From an uncultured Fibrobacter sp. (GTDB taxonomy: Bacteria; Fibrobacterota; Fibrobacteria; Fibrobacterales; Fibrobacteraceae): a stretch of 64,000 nucleotides of DNA. The stretch covers positions 33,400-97,399 of the forward strand of contig NZ_ONDD01000010.1 in NCBI RefSeq assembly GCF_900316465.1. Reading direction: 5' to 3'. How positions within the stretch are numbered: the first letter of the stretch is position 1; every line of letters starts with the position of its first letter. This document shows, one piece after another, positions 41,279 through 48,561 of the stretch. Position numbers and translations under genes: made by a program. Below the pieces are notes generated by a model that made no database searches, was not told where the DNA came from, and saw only the letters and a list, made by a program, of their open reading frames with translations.

Positions 41279-41983
41279 TTACCCACTGCCCCATATACCT
41301 AGTTGAACAAAGAACCGGTATTTGAAATCTTCAGCGAAGTTCTTTTCAAAACGAATTCCTGTATCTAAAAGAAATCCAGAACTAGAAGGTCTCGCTGAAA
41401 AGCGCAAACTTAAATCGTTTGTATAAGTAAAACTGCGCGCATGGAAGCCTTCTTGAATCACATGTGTTGTAAAATGGTTTTGGTCGTTAATGCCTAGCCA
41501 CGAACCCGGCACAAGGGGGATGTAAACCATTCCGCACCAGATAAAGAGCGGCGCCAAAACCAAGACGCCAGGGCCATCTGATTCGGGCCCCCTTATTTTC
41601 CTAGCAACGGCATCAATTCCATTGAAAAGAAACCATTCTCCTGCGGCAAACAGGGCGTCATCGGAAGCTCCGAAATCGTCAACCCTTAAATGGAGGGGCT
41701 CGTATCCGACATGGATACTATATCCATCTGTAATATTGATTGGTAAAACGTCAAGAAAAGTAAAAATGGAAAAGTCAAATACATCAGGTGTCGCATAGCC
41801 TGCACTAAAACCAAGAGCTCTGGGCATGTAACGCTCGTTATGATGTTCGAGCATTTTGTCCAATTGTTCTTCTTCTGACAGGCCTTTCTTTTCTTGGGCC
41901 ATGACATTGCTGCAAATACAAAGGACGATAATGCCTGCAATTCGCAGCAAGAATCGTTGAGTTTGTTTGTGAAGTACTGCCAT
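41279..41983 (-). CDS. Exported protein of unknown function
   Basis: 234 residues. Signal peptide (about 1-30, ICSNVMA cut) and an acidic helical stretch (EEEQLDKMLEHHNERYMPRA), then beta-rich segments (LGFSAGYATPDVFDF, YSIHVGYEPLHLRVDDFGAS, FLLDTGIRFEKNFAEDFKYR) ending FFVQLGIWGSG: a small outer-membrane barrel is plausible. TATATTTA lies 5 nt before the ATG. It precedes the barnase-like lipoprotein with touching reading frames, suggesting co-expression; a role in anchoring or protecting it is speculation. Confidence 0.65.
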   Translation of the reverse strand: MAVLHKQTQRFLLRIAGIIVLCICSNVMAQEKKGLSEEEQLDKMLEHHNERYMPRALGFSAGYATPDVFDFSIFTFLDVLPINITDGYSIHVGYEPLHLRVDDFGASDDALFAAGEWFLFNGIDAVARKIRGPESDGPGVLVLAPLFIWCGMVYIPLVPGSWLGINDQNHFTTHVIQEGFHARSFTYTNDLSLRFSARPSSSGFLLDTGIRFEKNFAEDFKYRFFVQLGIWGSG

Positions 41984-41988
41984 GTATT

Positions 41989-41996
41989 TAAATATA
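41989..41996 (-). promoter_or_regulatory. -7 element 5 nt before start (leaderless gene)
   Basis: Minus strand TATATTTA-AATAC-ATG. Confidence 0.5.
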
Positions 41997-42052
41997 ACAA
42001 TGGAATTGGGGTTTTAGGGGGCAAGCCACTAGCCACACTTATAGTCTTTTTC

Positions 42053-42060
42053 TATCTTAC
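42053..42060 (+). promoter_or_regulatory. -7 element of thrS
   Basis: TATCTTAC in TTTTTCTATCTTAC; the resulting leader of about 60 nt holds two hairpins. Confidence 0.45.
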
Positions 42061-42069
42061 CGCGCACCG

Positions 42070-42109
42070 CCAGATGTCGTATTTCTGGGGAACCGGGCGA
42101 GAACCGCCC
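42070..42109 (+). promoter_or_regulatory. thrS leader hairpins, possible tRNA-Thr mimic operator
   Basis: Hairpin 1: CCAGA (42070) pairs with TCTGG (42084). If the T-T mismatch closes the loop, the seven loop bases are GTCGTAT, placing U at the position of tRNA base 33 and CGU at 34-36, a Thr anticodon. Hairpin 2: GGGCG-AGAAC-CGCCC (42095-42109), then AAGGA 7 nt before the ATG. E. coli thrS is autoregulated by a leader that mimics the tRNA-Thr anticodon arm. Confidence 0.45.
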
Positions 42110-42125
42110 ACAAAAAGGATTATTT

Positions 42126-44063
42126 ATGTCTCAAATCGAACTCACCTTCCCCGATGGCTCCGTACGTTCCGTAGCATCGGGCACCACCGGCCTCGAAATC
42201 GCGAAGGGCATTTCCGAAGGTCTTGCACGCAAGGCGCTTGGCGTCAAACTCGGCGATAAGGTCCTCGACCTCACGCGCCCGCTCACCGAGAGCGGCACCA
42301 TCAAGATTATCACGCCGAGCAACGACGACCCGGATGCTCTGATGCTCCTGCGTCACAGCTGCAGCCACGTGCTTGCCGAAGCCATCTGCGACCTGTTCCC
42401 GGGCACCAAGCTCGCCTACGGTCCGGCTATCGAAAAGGGTTTCTACTACGATTTGATGACACCGACCCCGATCCAGCAGTCGGATTTCGAGCGCATCGAA
42501 AAGCGCATGAAGGAAATCATCAAGGAAGACCGTCCGTTTACCCGTTGCGAAGTCAGCGCCGCCGATGGCCTGAAGCGCACCGAGGGCGACAAGTACAAGA
42601 CGGACAACGCTGAACGCGCTCTCGCCCGCGAGGGTAGCGACGGCACTCTCAGTTTCTACGTGACTGGCGAACCGGGCAAGAACTTTGAAGACCTCTGCGC
42701 CGGCCCCCACGTGCCTTCTACTGGCAAGCTCAAGAATTTCAAGGTGCTCTCGATGTCAGGCGCCTACTGGCATGGCGACCAGAACTCTGACCAGCTGACC
42801 CGCGTGTACGGCACTTGCTTTGCCGACAAGGAAGGTCTCGAAACTTATTTGAAGTTCCTGGAAGAGGCCGAGAAGCGCGACCACCGCAAGATCGGCAAGG
42901 AAATGGACCTCTACCACATTGAAGACCATTCTCCGGGCATGGTGTTCTGGCACCCGAAGGGCACCAAGATGGTGAACGCCCTGAAGGACTACATCCGCGG
43001 TAAGATTGACCGTCGCGGCTACCTCGAAGTGATCACTCCGGAAATCGTGAACAAGACTTTGTGGATCAAGTCCGGCCACGCCGACAAGTACAACGAGAAC
43101 ATGTTCAAGACGCTCGCTGGCGACGTGGAAATGGCCGTGAAGCCGATGAACTGCCCCTGCCACATCCAGATTTTCAACACGGGTCTCCGTAGCTGGCGTG
43201 ACCTTCCGATGCGCCTTGCCGAATTCGGTAAGTGCCACCGTTACGAACCTGCCGGTACGATGCACGGCCTGATGCGCGTGCGCGGCTTTGTGCAGGACGA
43301 CGCCCACATCTTCTGTACCGAAGACCAGATTGCAAGCGAAGTGGCCGACTTCTGCGCCCTCGTGAAGGAAATCTACCACGACTTCGGTTTCGACGATATC
43401 GTGGTGAAGTTCTCCACCCGCCCGGAAAAGCGCGTGGGTTCCGACGAAATCTGGGACAAGGCTGAAGCCGCCCTCGCCGAAGCTACGAAGCTCGCTGGCC
43501 TCGACTACATCCTGAACCCGGGTGAAGGTGCCTTCTACGGCCCGAAGCTTGAATTCACGCTGAAGGACAGCCTCGGTCGTGACTGGCAGTGCGGTACGAT
43601 CCAGGTGGACTTCAACCTCCCGCAGCGTCTGGGTGCCGAGTATGTCGGCAAGGACAACCAGAAGCACATTCCGGTGATGTTGCACCGCGCCGCCGTGGGT
43701 TCCATCGAACGCTTCCTCGGTATTTTGATTGAAGAATTCATGGGCGATTTCCCGCTGTGGCTCGCTCCGGTGCAGGCCCGCGTGCTCCCGATTTCCGAGA
43801 AGTTCGTTGACTATGCAAAGCAGGTCGAGAAGGAACTCGTGAACGCCGGCGTCCGCGTGGAAGTCGATGAAAGCAACGAGAAGCTCGGCTACAAGATCCG
43901 CCAGTGCGAATTGCAGAAGGTGCCGTACCTCCTCATCGTCGGCGAGAAGGAAGTGGCAGATGGCGTCGTTTCTGTCCGCCGTCGTAAAGAAGGTGACAAG
44001 GGCAATATGACTGTCCAGGCCTTCCTCGACATGACCGCTGATGACAGAAAAGTCGTCCGTTAG
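42126..44063 (+). CDS. thrS: Threonyl-tRNA synthetase
   Basis: 645 residues, full length. Charges tRNA-Thr. N-terminal TGS domain (about 1-60), second editing domain with HSCSHVLAEA and the CAGPHVPSTG zinc/editing motif (about 65-225), catalytic class II core (about 245-535) with KPMNCPCHIQIF (zinc Cys), FGKCHRYEPAGTMHGLMRVR (motif 2) and HRAAVGSIERFLGILIE (motif 3), and a C-terminal anticodon-binding domain. AAGGA precedes the ATG and a possible tRNA-mimic leader lies upstream. The last 22 codons are duplicated downstream at 44226. Confidence 0.97.
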   Translation: MSQIELTFPDGSVRSVASGTTGLEIAKGISEGLARKALGVKLGDKVLDLTRPLTESGTIKIITPSNDDPDALMLLRHSCSHVLAEAICDLFPGTKLAYGPAIEKGFYYDLMTPTPIQQSDFERIEKRMKEIIKEDRPFTRCEVSAADGLKRTEGDKYKTDNAERALAREGSDGTLSFYVTGEPGKNFEDLCAGPHVPSTGKLKNFKVLSMSGAYWHGDQNSDQLTRVYGTCFADKEGLETYLKFLEEAEKRDHRKIGKEMDLYHIEDHSPGMVFWHPKGTKMVNALKDYIRGKIDRRGYLEVITPEIVNKTLWIKSGHADKYNENMFKTLAGDVEMAVKPMNCPCHIQIFNTGLRSWRDLPMRLAEFGKCHRYEPAGTMHGLMRVRGFVQDDAHIFCTEDQIASEVADFCALVKEIYHDFGFDDIVVKFSTRPEKRVGSDEIWDKAEAALAEATKLAGLDYILNPGEGAFYGPKLEFTLKDSLGRDWQCGTIQVDFNLPQRLGAEYVGKDNQKHIPVMLHRAAVGSIERFLGILIEEFMGDFPLWLAPVQARVLPISEKFVDYAKQVEKELVNAGVRVEVDESNEKLGYKIRQCELQKVPYLLIVGEKEVADGVVSVRRRKEGDKGNMTVQAFLDMTADDRKVVR

Positions 44064-44086
44064 TCGATAACCGAAAAAACATTCAC

Positions 44087-44118
44087 AAACGTAGGTTCCT
44101 TTGAGCCTACGTTTTTTT
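44087..44118 (+). terminator. Rho-independent terminator after thrS
   Basis: ACGTAGG-TTCCTTTGAG-CCTACGT hairpin followed by seven T. Confidence 0.9.
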
Positions 44119-44225
44119 GTGCGTAAGCGTAAGGAAGGCGATTACCGCCTAAGCCGAGCGTCGCGGCAGACCGCTTGCGGGCTGACATGACCGAGGCGAG
44201 CGGGAAGGACTCCGTAGGAGTCCCC
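44119..44225 (+). repeat. Structured repeat element between thrS and its 3' vestige
   Basis: Contains GTCGCGGCAGA (44160), hairpin CCGC-TT-GCGG (44171-44180), CTGACATGACCGAG, then hairpin GACTCC-GTA-GGAGTC (44208-44222). Blocks, order and loops match the element after carB (9556-9651), whereas stem bases differ in compensating pairs. Confidence 0.65.
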
Positions 44226-44291
44226 AAGGGTCAGATGACTGTCGCCCAGTTCCTCGAAATGACTGCTGATGACAGAAAAGTCGTCCGCTAA
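44226..44291 (+). pseudogene. Vestigial second copy of the thrS 3' end
   Basis: The 22 codons (21 residues and stop) read KGQMTVAQFLEMTADDRKVV and then R; the intact gene ends KGNMTVQAFLDMTADDRKVV then R. 53 of 66 nucleotides are identical by direct comparison, with an exact 20-nt-plus match around GCTGATGACAGAAAAGTCGT. A second, similar terminator follows at 44346. It has no start signal of its own. Confidence 0.8.
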
Positions 44292-44301
44292 TCTGGCATT
44301 C

Positions 44302-44335
44302 GTCATTGCGAGCCCCTGAAGGGGCGAAGCAATCC
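44302..44335. repeat. Intergenic palindrome of the GTCATTGCGAG...GAAGCAATCC type
   Basis: GTCATTGCGAGCCCCTGAAG then GGGCGAAGCAATCC; the centre pairs as GCCCC-TGAA-GGGGC. This pattern is widespread in unrelated bacterial genomes. Confidence 0.65.
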
Positions 44336-44345
44336 ATAAAATTCA

Positions 44346-44376
44346 AAACGCAGACTCGATTGAGCCTGCGTTTTTT
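44346..44376 (+). terminator. Second terminator, a diverged copy of the thrS terminator
   Basis: ACGCAG-A-CTC-GATT-GAG-C-CTGCGT hairpin followed by six T; loop and flanks (TTGAGCCT) match the first thrS terminator at 44087. Confidence 0.85.
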
Positions 44377-44402
44377 CATTTTCTTCAATCAAGTAAGCGG
44401 GC

Positions 44403-45164
44403 TTACTTCTTCCCGGTCTTCGGTGCAGAGGGCTTCGCAGCCGCGGCCTTCAGCTTCTTGAATTCGGCCTGGGCCTTACGCATGTCGGCCATAAAAGCTT
44501 CGTTTGTATGCAAACTCGGGTAGGCAGCCGAGACAATCACCTTCGAGGCGTCCACATCACTTTGCCAGTGGAAGCCGGCAATCACACGACTCTGGCCCCA
44601 TTCGTAGGCGTATTTCAGCAGGGCATCCTGAGCAGCCGGGTTCACCTCAATCAGCAACAAAGCCATCGCCCATGCGCGAATAGTATGTCCAGACGGATAA
44701 GAGCCATTTGTTTTCAGCCTTTCTTCGTCAGCAGGGACAAGCGTCGGCTCATTAAAGCGGTCATAAGGACGACGCCTATTGTAATGTCTCTTGGGAATGC
44801 TTCCCGGTTGCTTAAGCGTCCTGATTCCGCGTTCGAGCAAATTCATGATAGCAGGAGTCTTTTGCGCAGAGATTTCCATGCCAAAAGGTTCGCTGAACAT
44901 CTTGGCCATCTCGGCAATAGTCTCCACCGCTTGCGCAACCGCAAGAGCAGCGCGAGCAGAATCCTGACGCATCTTTTTGCCCCACATGTACTGCGACATA
45001 TCGTACATGAACTGCGGAGACATGGTATCAGGCGGTGCCGGGTAAAAATTCAGAGCATTCGGGAGCGCATCCGCTTCTACATAGGGTTTGACATCGGCAG
45101 CAAAGCTACACAGGGCCGCCCCGCAAAGGGCAATTGCGATAAAGGTCTTCTTAAGAATATTCAT
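44403..45164 (-). CDS. PAP2-family acid phosphatase (class A non-specific)
   Basis: 253 residues from ATG 45164; an in-frame TTG at 45173 is less likely. Signal peptide MNILKKTFIAIALCGAALCS, then the phosphatase motifs K-x6-RP (KRHYNRRRPYDRF, about 121-133), PSGHTIRAWA (about 155-164) and SRVIAGFHWQSDV (about 200-212), the three-part PAP2/vanadium-haloperoxidase signature. It probably removes phosphate from organic monoesters in the periplasm. The C-terminus is Lys/Ala-rich. Divergent from the NlpC/P60 gene with a 30-nt gap; AATATTTG lies 6 nt before the start. Confidence 0.88.
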   Translation of the reverse strand: MNILKKTFIAIALCGAALCSFAADVKPYVEADALPNALNFYPAPPDTMSPQFMYDMSQYMWGKKMRQDSARAALAVAQAVETIAEMAKMFSEPFGMEISAQKTPAIMNLLERGIRTLKQPGSIPKRHYNRRRPYDRFNEPTLVPADEERLKTNGSYPSGHTIRAWAMALLLIEVNPAAQDALLKYAYEWGQSRVIAGFHWQSDVDASKVIVSAAYPSLHTNEAFMADMRKAQAEFKKLKAAAAKPSAPKTGKK

Positions 45165-45181
45165 ACTCTTCAAATATTAAC

Positions 45182-45189
45182 TATTTTTC
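45182..45189 (+). promoter_or_regulatory. -7 element that fixes the NlpC/P60 start
   Basis: TATTTTTC-ACCTG-ATG at 45195; a longer frame upstream would lie inside the divergent phosphatase gene. Confidence 0.45.
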
Positions 45190-45194
45190 ACCTG

Positions 45195-45857
45195 ATGCTT
45201 TTCCGCTTTAAAACCGTAGTCCCTTTACTGGCCCTAATCTGCTTAGGGTTCACTTGCTGCTCCTTCCCGGTGCGCACGGGCTACGACCGAAGCATTGGCG
45301 ACTACAAGCGCGTGCCCGCTAGCGAAACCGCCTCTACTCCGCCTAAAGAAGAATCGCCTGCCGAGCCCGAACAACAAACTGTTCAAGCCGACTCGACTCA
45401 AGATTCCACCAAGCACATGAATTCCGCCGAAAAGGCACGTGCGGCCATCAAGAAGAAAGAAGTGGCCAAAGCCGCCAAAAAGGCAGCCCCCCGCGGAGAC
45501 CTGGAGACTTACGCCAGGAAATGGATGGGAGCCAAGTACGTTTACGGCAAGGCAACCCGAACCAAGACAGACTGCTCCGGATTCGTGATGCAAGTTTACA
45601 AGGGCTACTACAACATCGCCCTCGACCACAGCGCATCTAAAATGTACAAGGATAGCCGCGGGAAATCTGTGAGTCGCGGAGGCCTGAAAGAAGGCGATCT
45701 CGTATTTTTCGGAAGCCTCTGGAAAATAGACCACGTGGGCATATACCTGAACGGAGGCCGATTCATTCACGCAAGCACCAAGAACGGCGTGATGATTTCG
45801 CCCATGCAGGACAAGTACTGGGGTCACAAGTACCAAGGCGCCAGAAGATTTAAATAA
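45195..45857 (+). CDS. NlpC/P60-family cell-wall hydrolase lipoprotein
   Basis: 220 residues from ATG 45195. Signal MLFRFKTVVPLLALICLGFT followed by Cys21-Cys22 (lipobox). A low-complexity Lys/Ala/Glu linker (about 40-100) precedes the NlpC/P60 domain (about 103-220) with catalytic Cys127 (TDCSGF), His180 (IDHVGIYL) and third residue His192 (FIHAS). Such enzymes cut the D-Glu-diaminopimelate bond in peptidoglycan stems. It is anchored to a membrane and acts in the periplasm. pheA follows after 14 nt with its own -7 element. Confidence 0.9.
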   Translation: MLFRFKTVVPLLALICLGFTCCSFPVRTGYDRSIGDYKRVPASETASTPPKEESPAEPEQQTVQADSTQDSTKHMNSAEKARAAIKKKEVAKAAKKAAPRGDLETYARKWMGAKYVYGKATRTKTDCSGFVMQVYKGYYNIALDHSASKMYKDSRGKSVSRGGLKEGDLVFFGSLWKIDHVGIYLNGGRFIHASTKNGVMISPMQDKYWGHKYQGARRFK

Positions 45858-45858
45858 T

Positions 45859-45866
45859 TATATTTC
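45859..45866 (+). promoter_or_regulatory. -7 element 5 nt before pheA
   Basis: TATATTTC-GCACT-ATG, immediately after the NlpC/P60 stop. Confidence 0.5.
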
Positions 45867-45871
45867 GCACT

Positions 45872-46723
45872 ATGAAGAAAATTGCATTCCAAGGCCGCAA
45901 GGGTGCCTATAGCGATTGCGCCGCACATTATCTGTTCGGCGAAGATATCGAAACGCTCCCGATGGACACTTTCGAAGAAATCTACCAGGCTATCGAAACG
46001 GGTGAAGCCGACGGCGGCGCCATTCCTATCGAAAATTCGACAGCAGGCTCCATCGAAGCAAACTACGATTTGCTGTACAAGTGGCGTCACCGTATTGTGG
46101 GCGAAGTCATGCTCCGCATCGAGCACACCTTGTGCGTGATGCCGGGTGTCAAGCTTGGCGACCTCAAGCGCGTTTACAGCCACCCGCAGGCTCTTGCGCA
46201 GTGTTCCAAGTTCTTTGCAGAAAACCCGCAGATCAAGGCGGTTCCGGCATTCGATACCGCAGGCTCTGCCGAAGAGCTCGCTGCTCGCAAGGCTAAAGAC
46301 GAAGGCGCCATCGCAAGCGCTTACGCCGCAAAGATTTACAACTTGGACATTCTGAAGGCGGGCCTTGAAAACTTGAAGGGAACGAACTTCACGCGTTTCT
46401 ACGGAATTCAAAAGGTTCCCGCAGCCTTCGACACCATTGAAGGCGCCAAGACGACCATGCTGTTCGAACTGGCCGACAATAACGCCGTAGGCGCACTCTA
46501 CAATGCGTTGGGTTGCTTTGCCAAGCGCGGCATCAACTTGACCCGCTGCGAAAGTCGCCCGCACCCGGACAAACCGTGGGAATACATTTTCCACGTATCG
46601 TTCGAAGCAAACGTAAGCGAGGATCGCGCCCAGGCCGCGCTCGCCGAGCTCAAGAATTACACGAGCCAGATGTACATTCTGGGCACCTTCAAGAAAGGTG
46701 TAATCGAGACTTTGAAATATTAA
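45872..46723 (+). CDS. pheA: Prephenate dehydratase
   Basis: 283 residues, the stand-alone form without chorismate mutase. Converts prephenate to phenylpyruvate in phenylalanine synthesis. Catalytic domain about 1-180 (AFQGRKGAYSDCAAHYLFGE, DGGAIPIENSTAGSIEANYD, and the active-site TRFYGIQK). C-terminal ACT domain about 190-275 with the Phe-binding ESRP motif (LTRCESRPHPDKPWEYIFHV), so feedback inhibition by Phe is expected. Leaderless-type start. rph follows after 11 nt with a ribosome site. Confidence 0.95.
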   Translation: MKKIAFQGRKGAYSDCAAHYLFGEDIETLPMDTFEEIYQAIETGEADGGAIPIENSTAGSIEANYDLLYKWRHRIVGEVMLRIEHTLCVMPGVKLGDLKRVYSHPQALAQCSKFFAENPQIKAVPAFDTAGSAEELAARKAKDEGAIASAYAAKIYNLDILKAGLENLKGTNFTRFYGIQKVPAAFDTIEGAKTTMLFELADNNAVGALYNALGCFAKRGINLTRCESRPHPDKPWEYIFHVSFEANVSEDRAQAALAELKNYTSQMYILGTFKKGVIETLKY

Positions 46724-46734
46724 GAGGTAGAATT

Positions 46735-47460
46735 ATGGCGTACGAACGTACCGACAGAAAGTTTGACGAATACCGCAACCTTAAAATGACCACGGGCTTT
46801 ATTTCGAGCGCCGATGGTTCTGTTCTGATTGAAATGGGTCGTACCCGCGTTATCTGTAACGCGACTCTCCTCCCGAAAGTTCCGGACTGGCTCGCTGGCA
46901 AAGGCACGGGCTGGATTACGGCTGAATACAGCCTGCTCCCGCAAAGTACGGGTAAGCGTGTGGAACGCGAGCGCAAGGGCGCGAGCGGCCGTACGCAAGA
47001 AATCCAGCGCCTGGTGGGCCGCTCGCTGCGCGGCGCAGCCGACCTGGCCGCCCTCGGTGAAAACGCCATCGTGGTCGACTGCGACGTGATCGAAGCCGAC
47101 GGTGGCACTCGTACCGCAAGCATTATCGGCGGCTTCGTGGCCCTTGCGCTCGCTCTCAAGAAAATCAAGGCCCGTCTCGGTCTCACGCAGCAGATTCTGC
47201 AGCACGGCATTACGGCAATTTCTGTCGGCGTTGTTGCGGGCAAGCCGCTCTGCGACCTCTGCTATGTAGAAGACTCTGCCGCCGACGTTGATATGAACGT
47301 GGTGATGCAAGACGCGAAGAACTTCATCGAAGTCCAAGGCACCGGCGAGCACGCAAGCTTTGACCGCAACATGCTCAACACGCTCCTTGACCTCGGCGAA
47401 AACGCTTGCAAGGACATCTACAAAAAGCAGATGGAATTGATCGGCGGCGAATTACCGTAA
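46735..47460 (+). CDS. rph: Ribonuclease PH
   Basis: 241 residues from ATG 46735 (GAGGTAGAATT upstream); longer frames lie inside pheA. Phosphorolytic 3'-5' exonuclease that trims tRNA and rRNA 3' ends. Family motifs: RKFDEYRNLKMTTGFISSAD near the N-terminus, GWITAEYSLLPQSTGKRVER with ERxxGKxxGRTQEIQRLVGR following, and the phosphate-binding GTRTASIIGGFVAL. C-terminal DVDMNVVMQD and VQGTGEHASF. Tandem structured repeats follow before a shared terminator. Confidence 0.96.
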   Translation: MAYERTDRKFDEYRNLKMTTGFISSADGSVLIEMGRTRVICNATLLPKVPDWLAGKGTGWITAEYSLLPQSTGKRVERERKGASGRTQEIQRLVGRSLRGAADLAALGENAIVVDCDVIEADGGTRTASIIGGFVALALALKKIKARLGLTQQILQHGITAISVGVVAGKPLCDLCYVEDSAADVDMNVVMQDAKNFIEVQGTGEHASFDRNMLNTLLDLGENACKDIYKKQMELIGGELP

Positions 47461-47463
47461 GAG

Positions 47464-47522
47464 GCAACGACTCATTAAGCCGAGTCGCTTGCGACTCACA
47501 AGAGACCGCTCGGCTCTGTTGC
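47464..47522. repeat. Structured intergenic repeat, copy 1
   Basis: Outer stem GCAAC (47464) / GTTGC (47518), middle stem AGCCGAG / CTCGGCT, hairpin GAGTCGC-TT-GCGACTC. Its 49-nt core (47468-47516) is repeated at 47561 with five differences. Confidence 0.6.
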
Positions 47523-47531
47523 GTTCATAAA

Positions 47532-47618
47532 AATGTGATTTCGCCTCGCTCTCGTCGCCACGACTCATTAAAATGAGTCGCTTGCGACTCACAAGAGACC
47601 GCTCGACCCTATCACATT
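47532..47618. repeat. Structured intergenic repeat, copy 2
   Basis: Outer stem AATGTGAT (47532) / ATCACATT (47611) encloses a core (47561-47609) shared with copy 1, including GAGTCGC-TT-GCGACTC and ACAAGAGACCGCTCG. The outer stems of the two copies have unrelated sequences. Confidence 0.55.
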
Positions 47619-47623
47619 CATAT

Positions 47624-47655
47624 TAAAAAGCCTGGTTTTCACACCAGGCCTTTTT
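47624..47655. terminator. Bidirectional terminator between rph and rmlA
   Basis: AAAAAGCCTGGT-TTTC-ACACCAGGCCTTTTT; T runs on both strands serve the converging genes. Confidence 0.85.
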
Positions 47656-47673
47656 CAATAGCACGTAATCAAA

Positions 47674-48561
47674 TTAGTAACGGATCTTGCCTTCGGCGAC
47701 CTTGCGCAGGTGCTGACCGTACGGAGACTTTCCGTACTTGGCAGCAGACTCCAAGAGTTTATCCTTGGTAATCCAGCCGTTAATGTAGGCAATTTCTTCA
47801 ACCGCAGAAATCTGGATTCCCTGGCGGTTTTCCACCATCTTCACGAACTCGCCCGCTTCAATCAGGCTGTCCATGGTTCCGGTATCGAGCCAAGCAAAGC
47901 CGCGGCCCAAGAGTTTCACGTCAAGTTCGCCCTTGTCCAAATACACGCGGTTCAGGTCGGTAATTTCCAGTTCGCCACGGGCGCTGGGTTTCTGGGCCTT
48001 AGCGTATGCAGACACACGATTGTCGTAGAAATAAAGTCCCGTAATAGCGTAATTGCTCTTGGGTTCCTTCGGCTTTTCTTCCACCGAAATCACCTTGCCC
48101 GATTCATCGAATTCCACCACGCCAAAGCGTTCCGGATCTTCTACATAGTAACCGAACACGCTTGCACGGCCATTCTGTTCGGCATTTTTCACGGCAGCCT
48201 TCAGGAGCGGGCTAAAGCCGTTGCCGTAGAAGATGTTGTCACCGAGCACCATCGCGCAACAATCATTGCCGATAAATTCTTCACCCAAAATAAATGCCTG
48301 GGCAAGACCATCGGGACTCGGCTGCACCTTGTAGCTCAAGTTCAGGCCCATCGAAGAACCGTCACCGAGCAAACGTTCAAAGTTCGGCAAATCCGTCGGA
48401 GTCGAAATAATAAGGATGTCGCGAATGCCCGCAAGCATAAGCGTCGAAAGCGGGTAGTAGATCATGGGTTTGTCGTAAACAGGCAAAAGCTGCTTACTGG
48501 TCACCATGGTCAGCGGGTAAAGCCTAGTACCGGAGCCTCCGGCGAGCACGATTCCTTTCAT
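47674..48561 (-). CDS. rmlA: Glucose-1-phosphate thymidylyltransferase
   Basis: 295 residues. Makes dTDP-glucose, first step to dTDP-rhamnose and related sugars of surface polysaccharide. Nucleotide-binding start [20 protein letters not shown], then [29 protein letters not shown] ([12 protein letters not shown]), [20 protein letters not shown], and [20 protein letters not shown]: all RmlA signatures. The start overlaps the upstream kinase stop (TAATG), giving a polysaccharide operon. rmlB, rmlC and rmlD are not in the window. Confidence 0.95.
   Translation of the reverse strand: MKGIVLAGGSGTRLYPLTMVTSKQLLPVYDKPMIYYPLSTLMLAGIRDILIISTPTDLPNFERLLGDGSSMGLNLSYKVQPSPDGLAQAFILGEEFIGNDCCAMVLGDNIFYGNGFSPLLKAAVKNAEQNGRASVFGYYVEDPERFGVVEFDESGKVISVEEKPKEPKSNYAITGLYFYDNRVSAYAKAQKPSARGELEITDLNRVYLDKGELDVKLLGRGFAWLDTGTMDSLIEAGEFVKMVENRQGIQISAVEEIAYINGWITKDKLLESAAKYGKSPYGQHLRKVAEGKIRY

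Noticed and set aside
41997..42125. T-box riboswitch upstream of thrS
   Set aside because: The leader is only about 60 nt, lacks the T-box sequence and any antiterminator/terminator pair.
44302..44335. GTCATTGCGAG palindrome as part of the thrS duplication mechanism
   Set aside because: This palindrome type is common in many unrelated genomes and is absent from the carB case; treated as an independent repeat.
47464..47618. CRISPR array in the rph-rmlA gap
   Set aside because: Only two repeat copies, each with its own outer stem, spacing not spacer-like, no cas genes.
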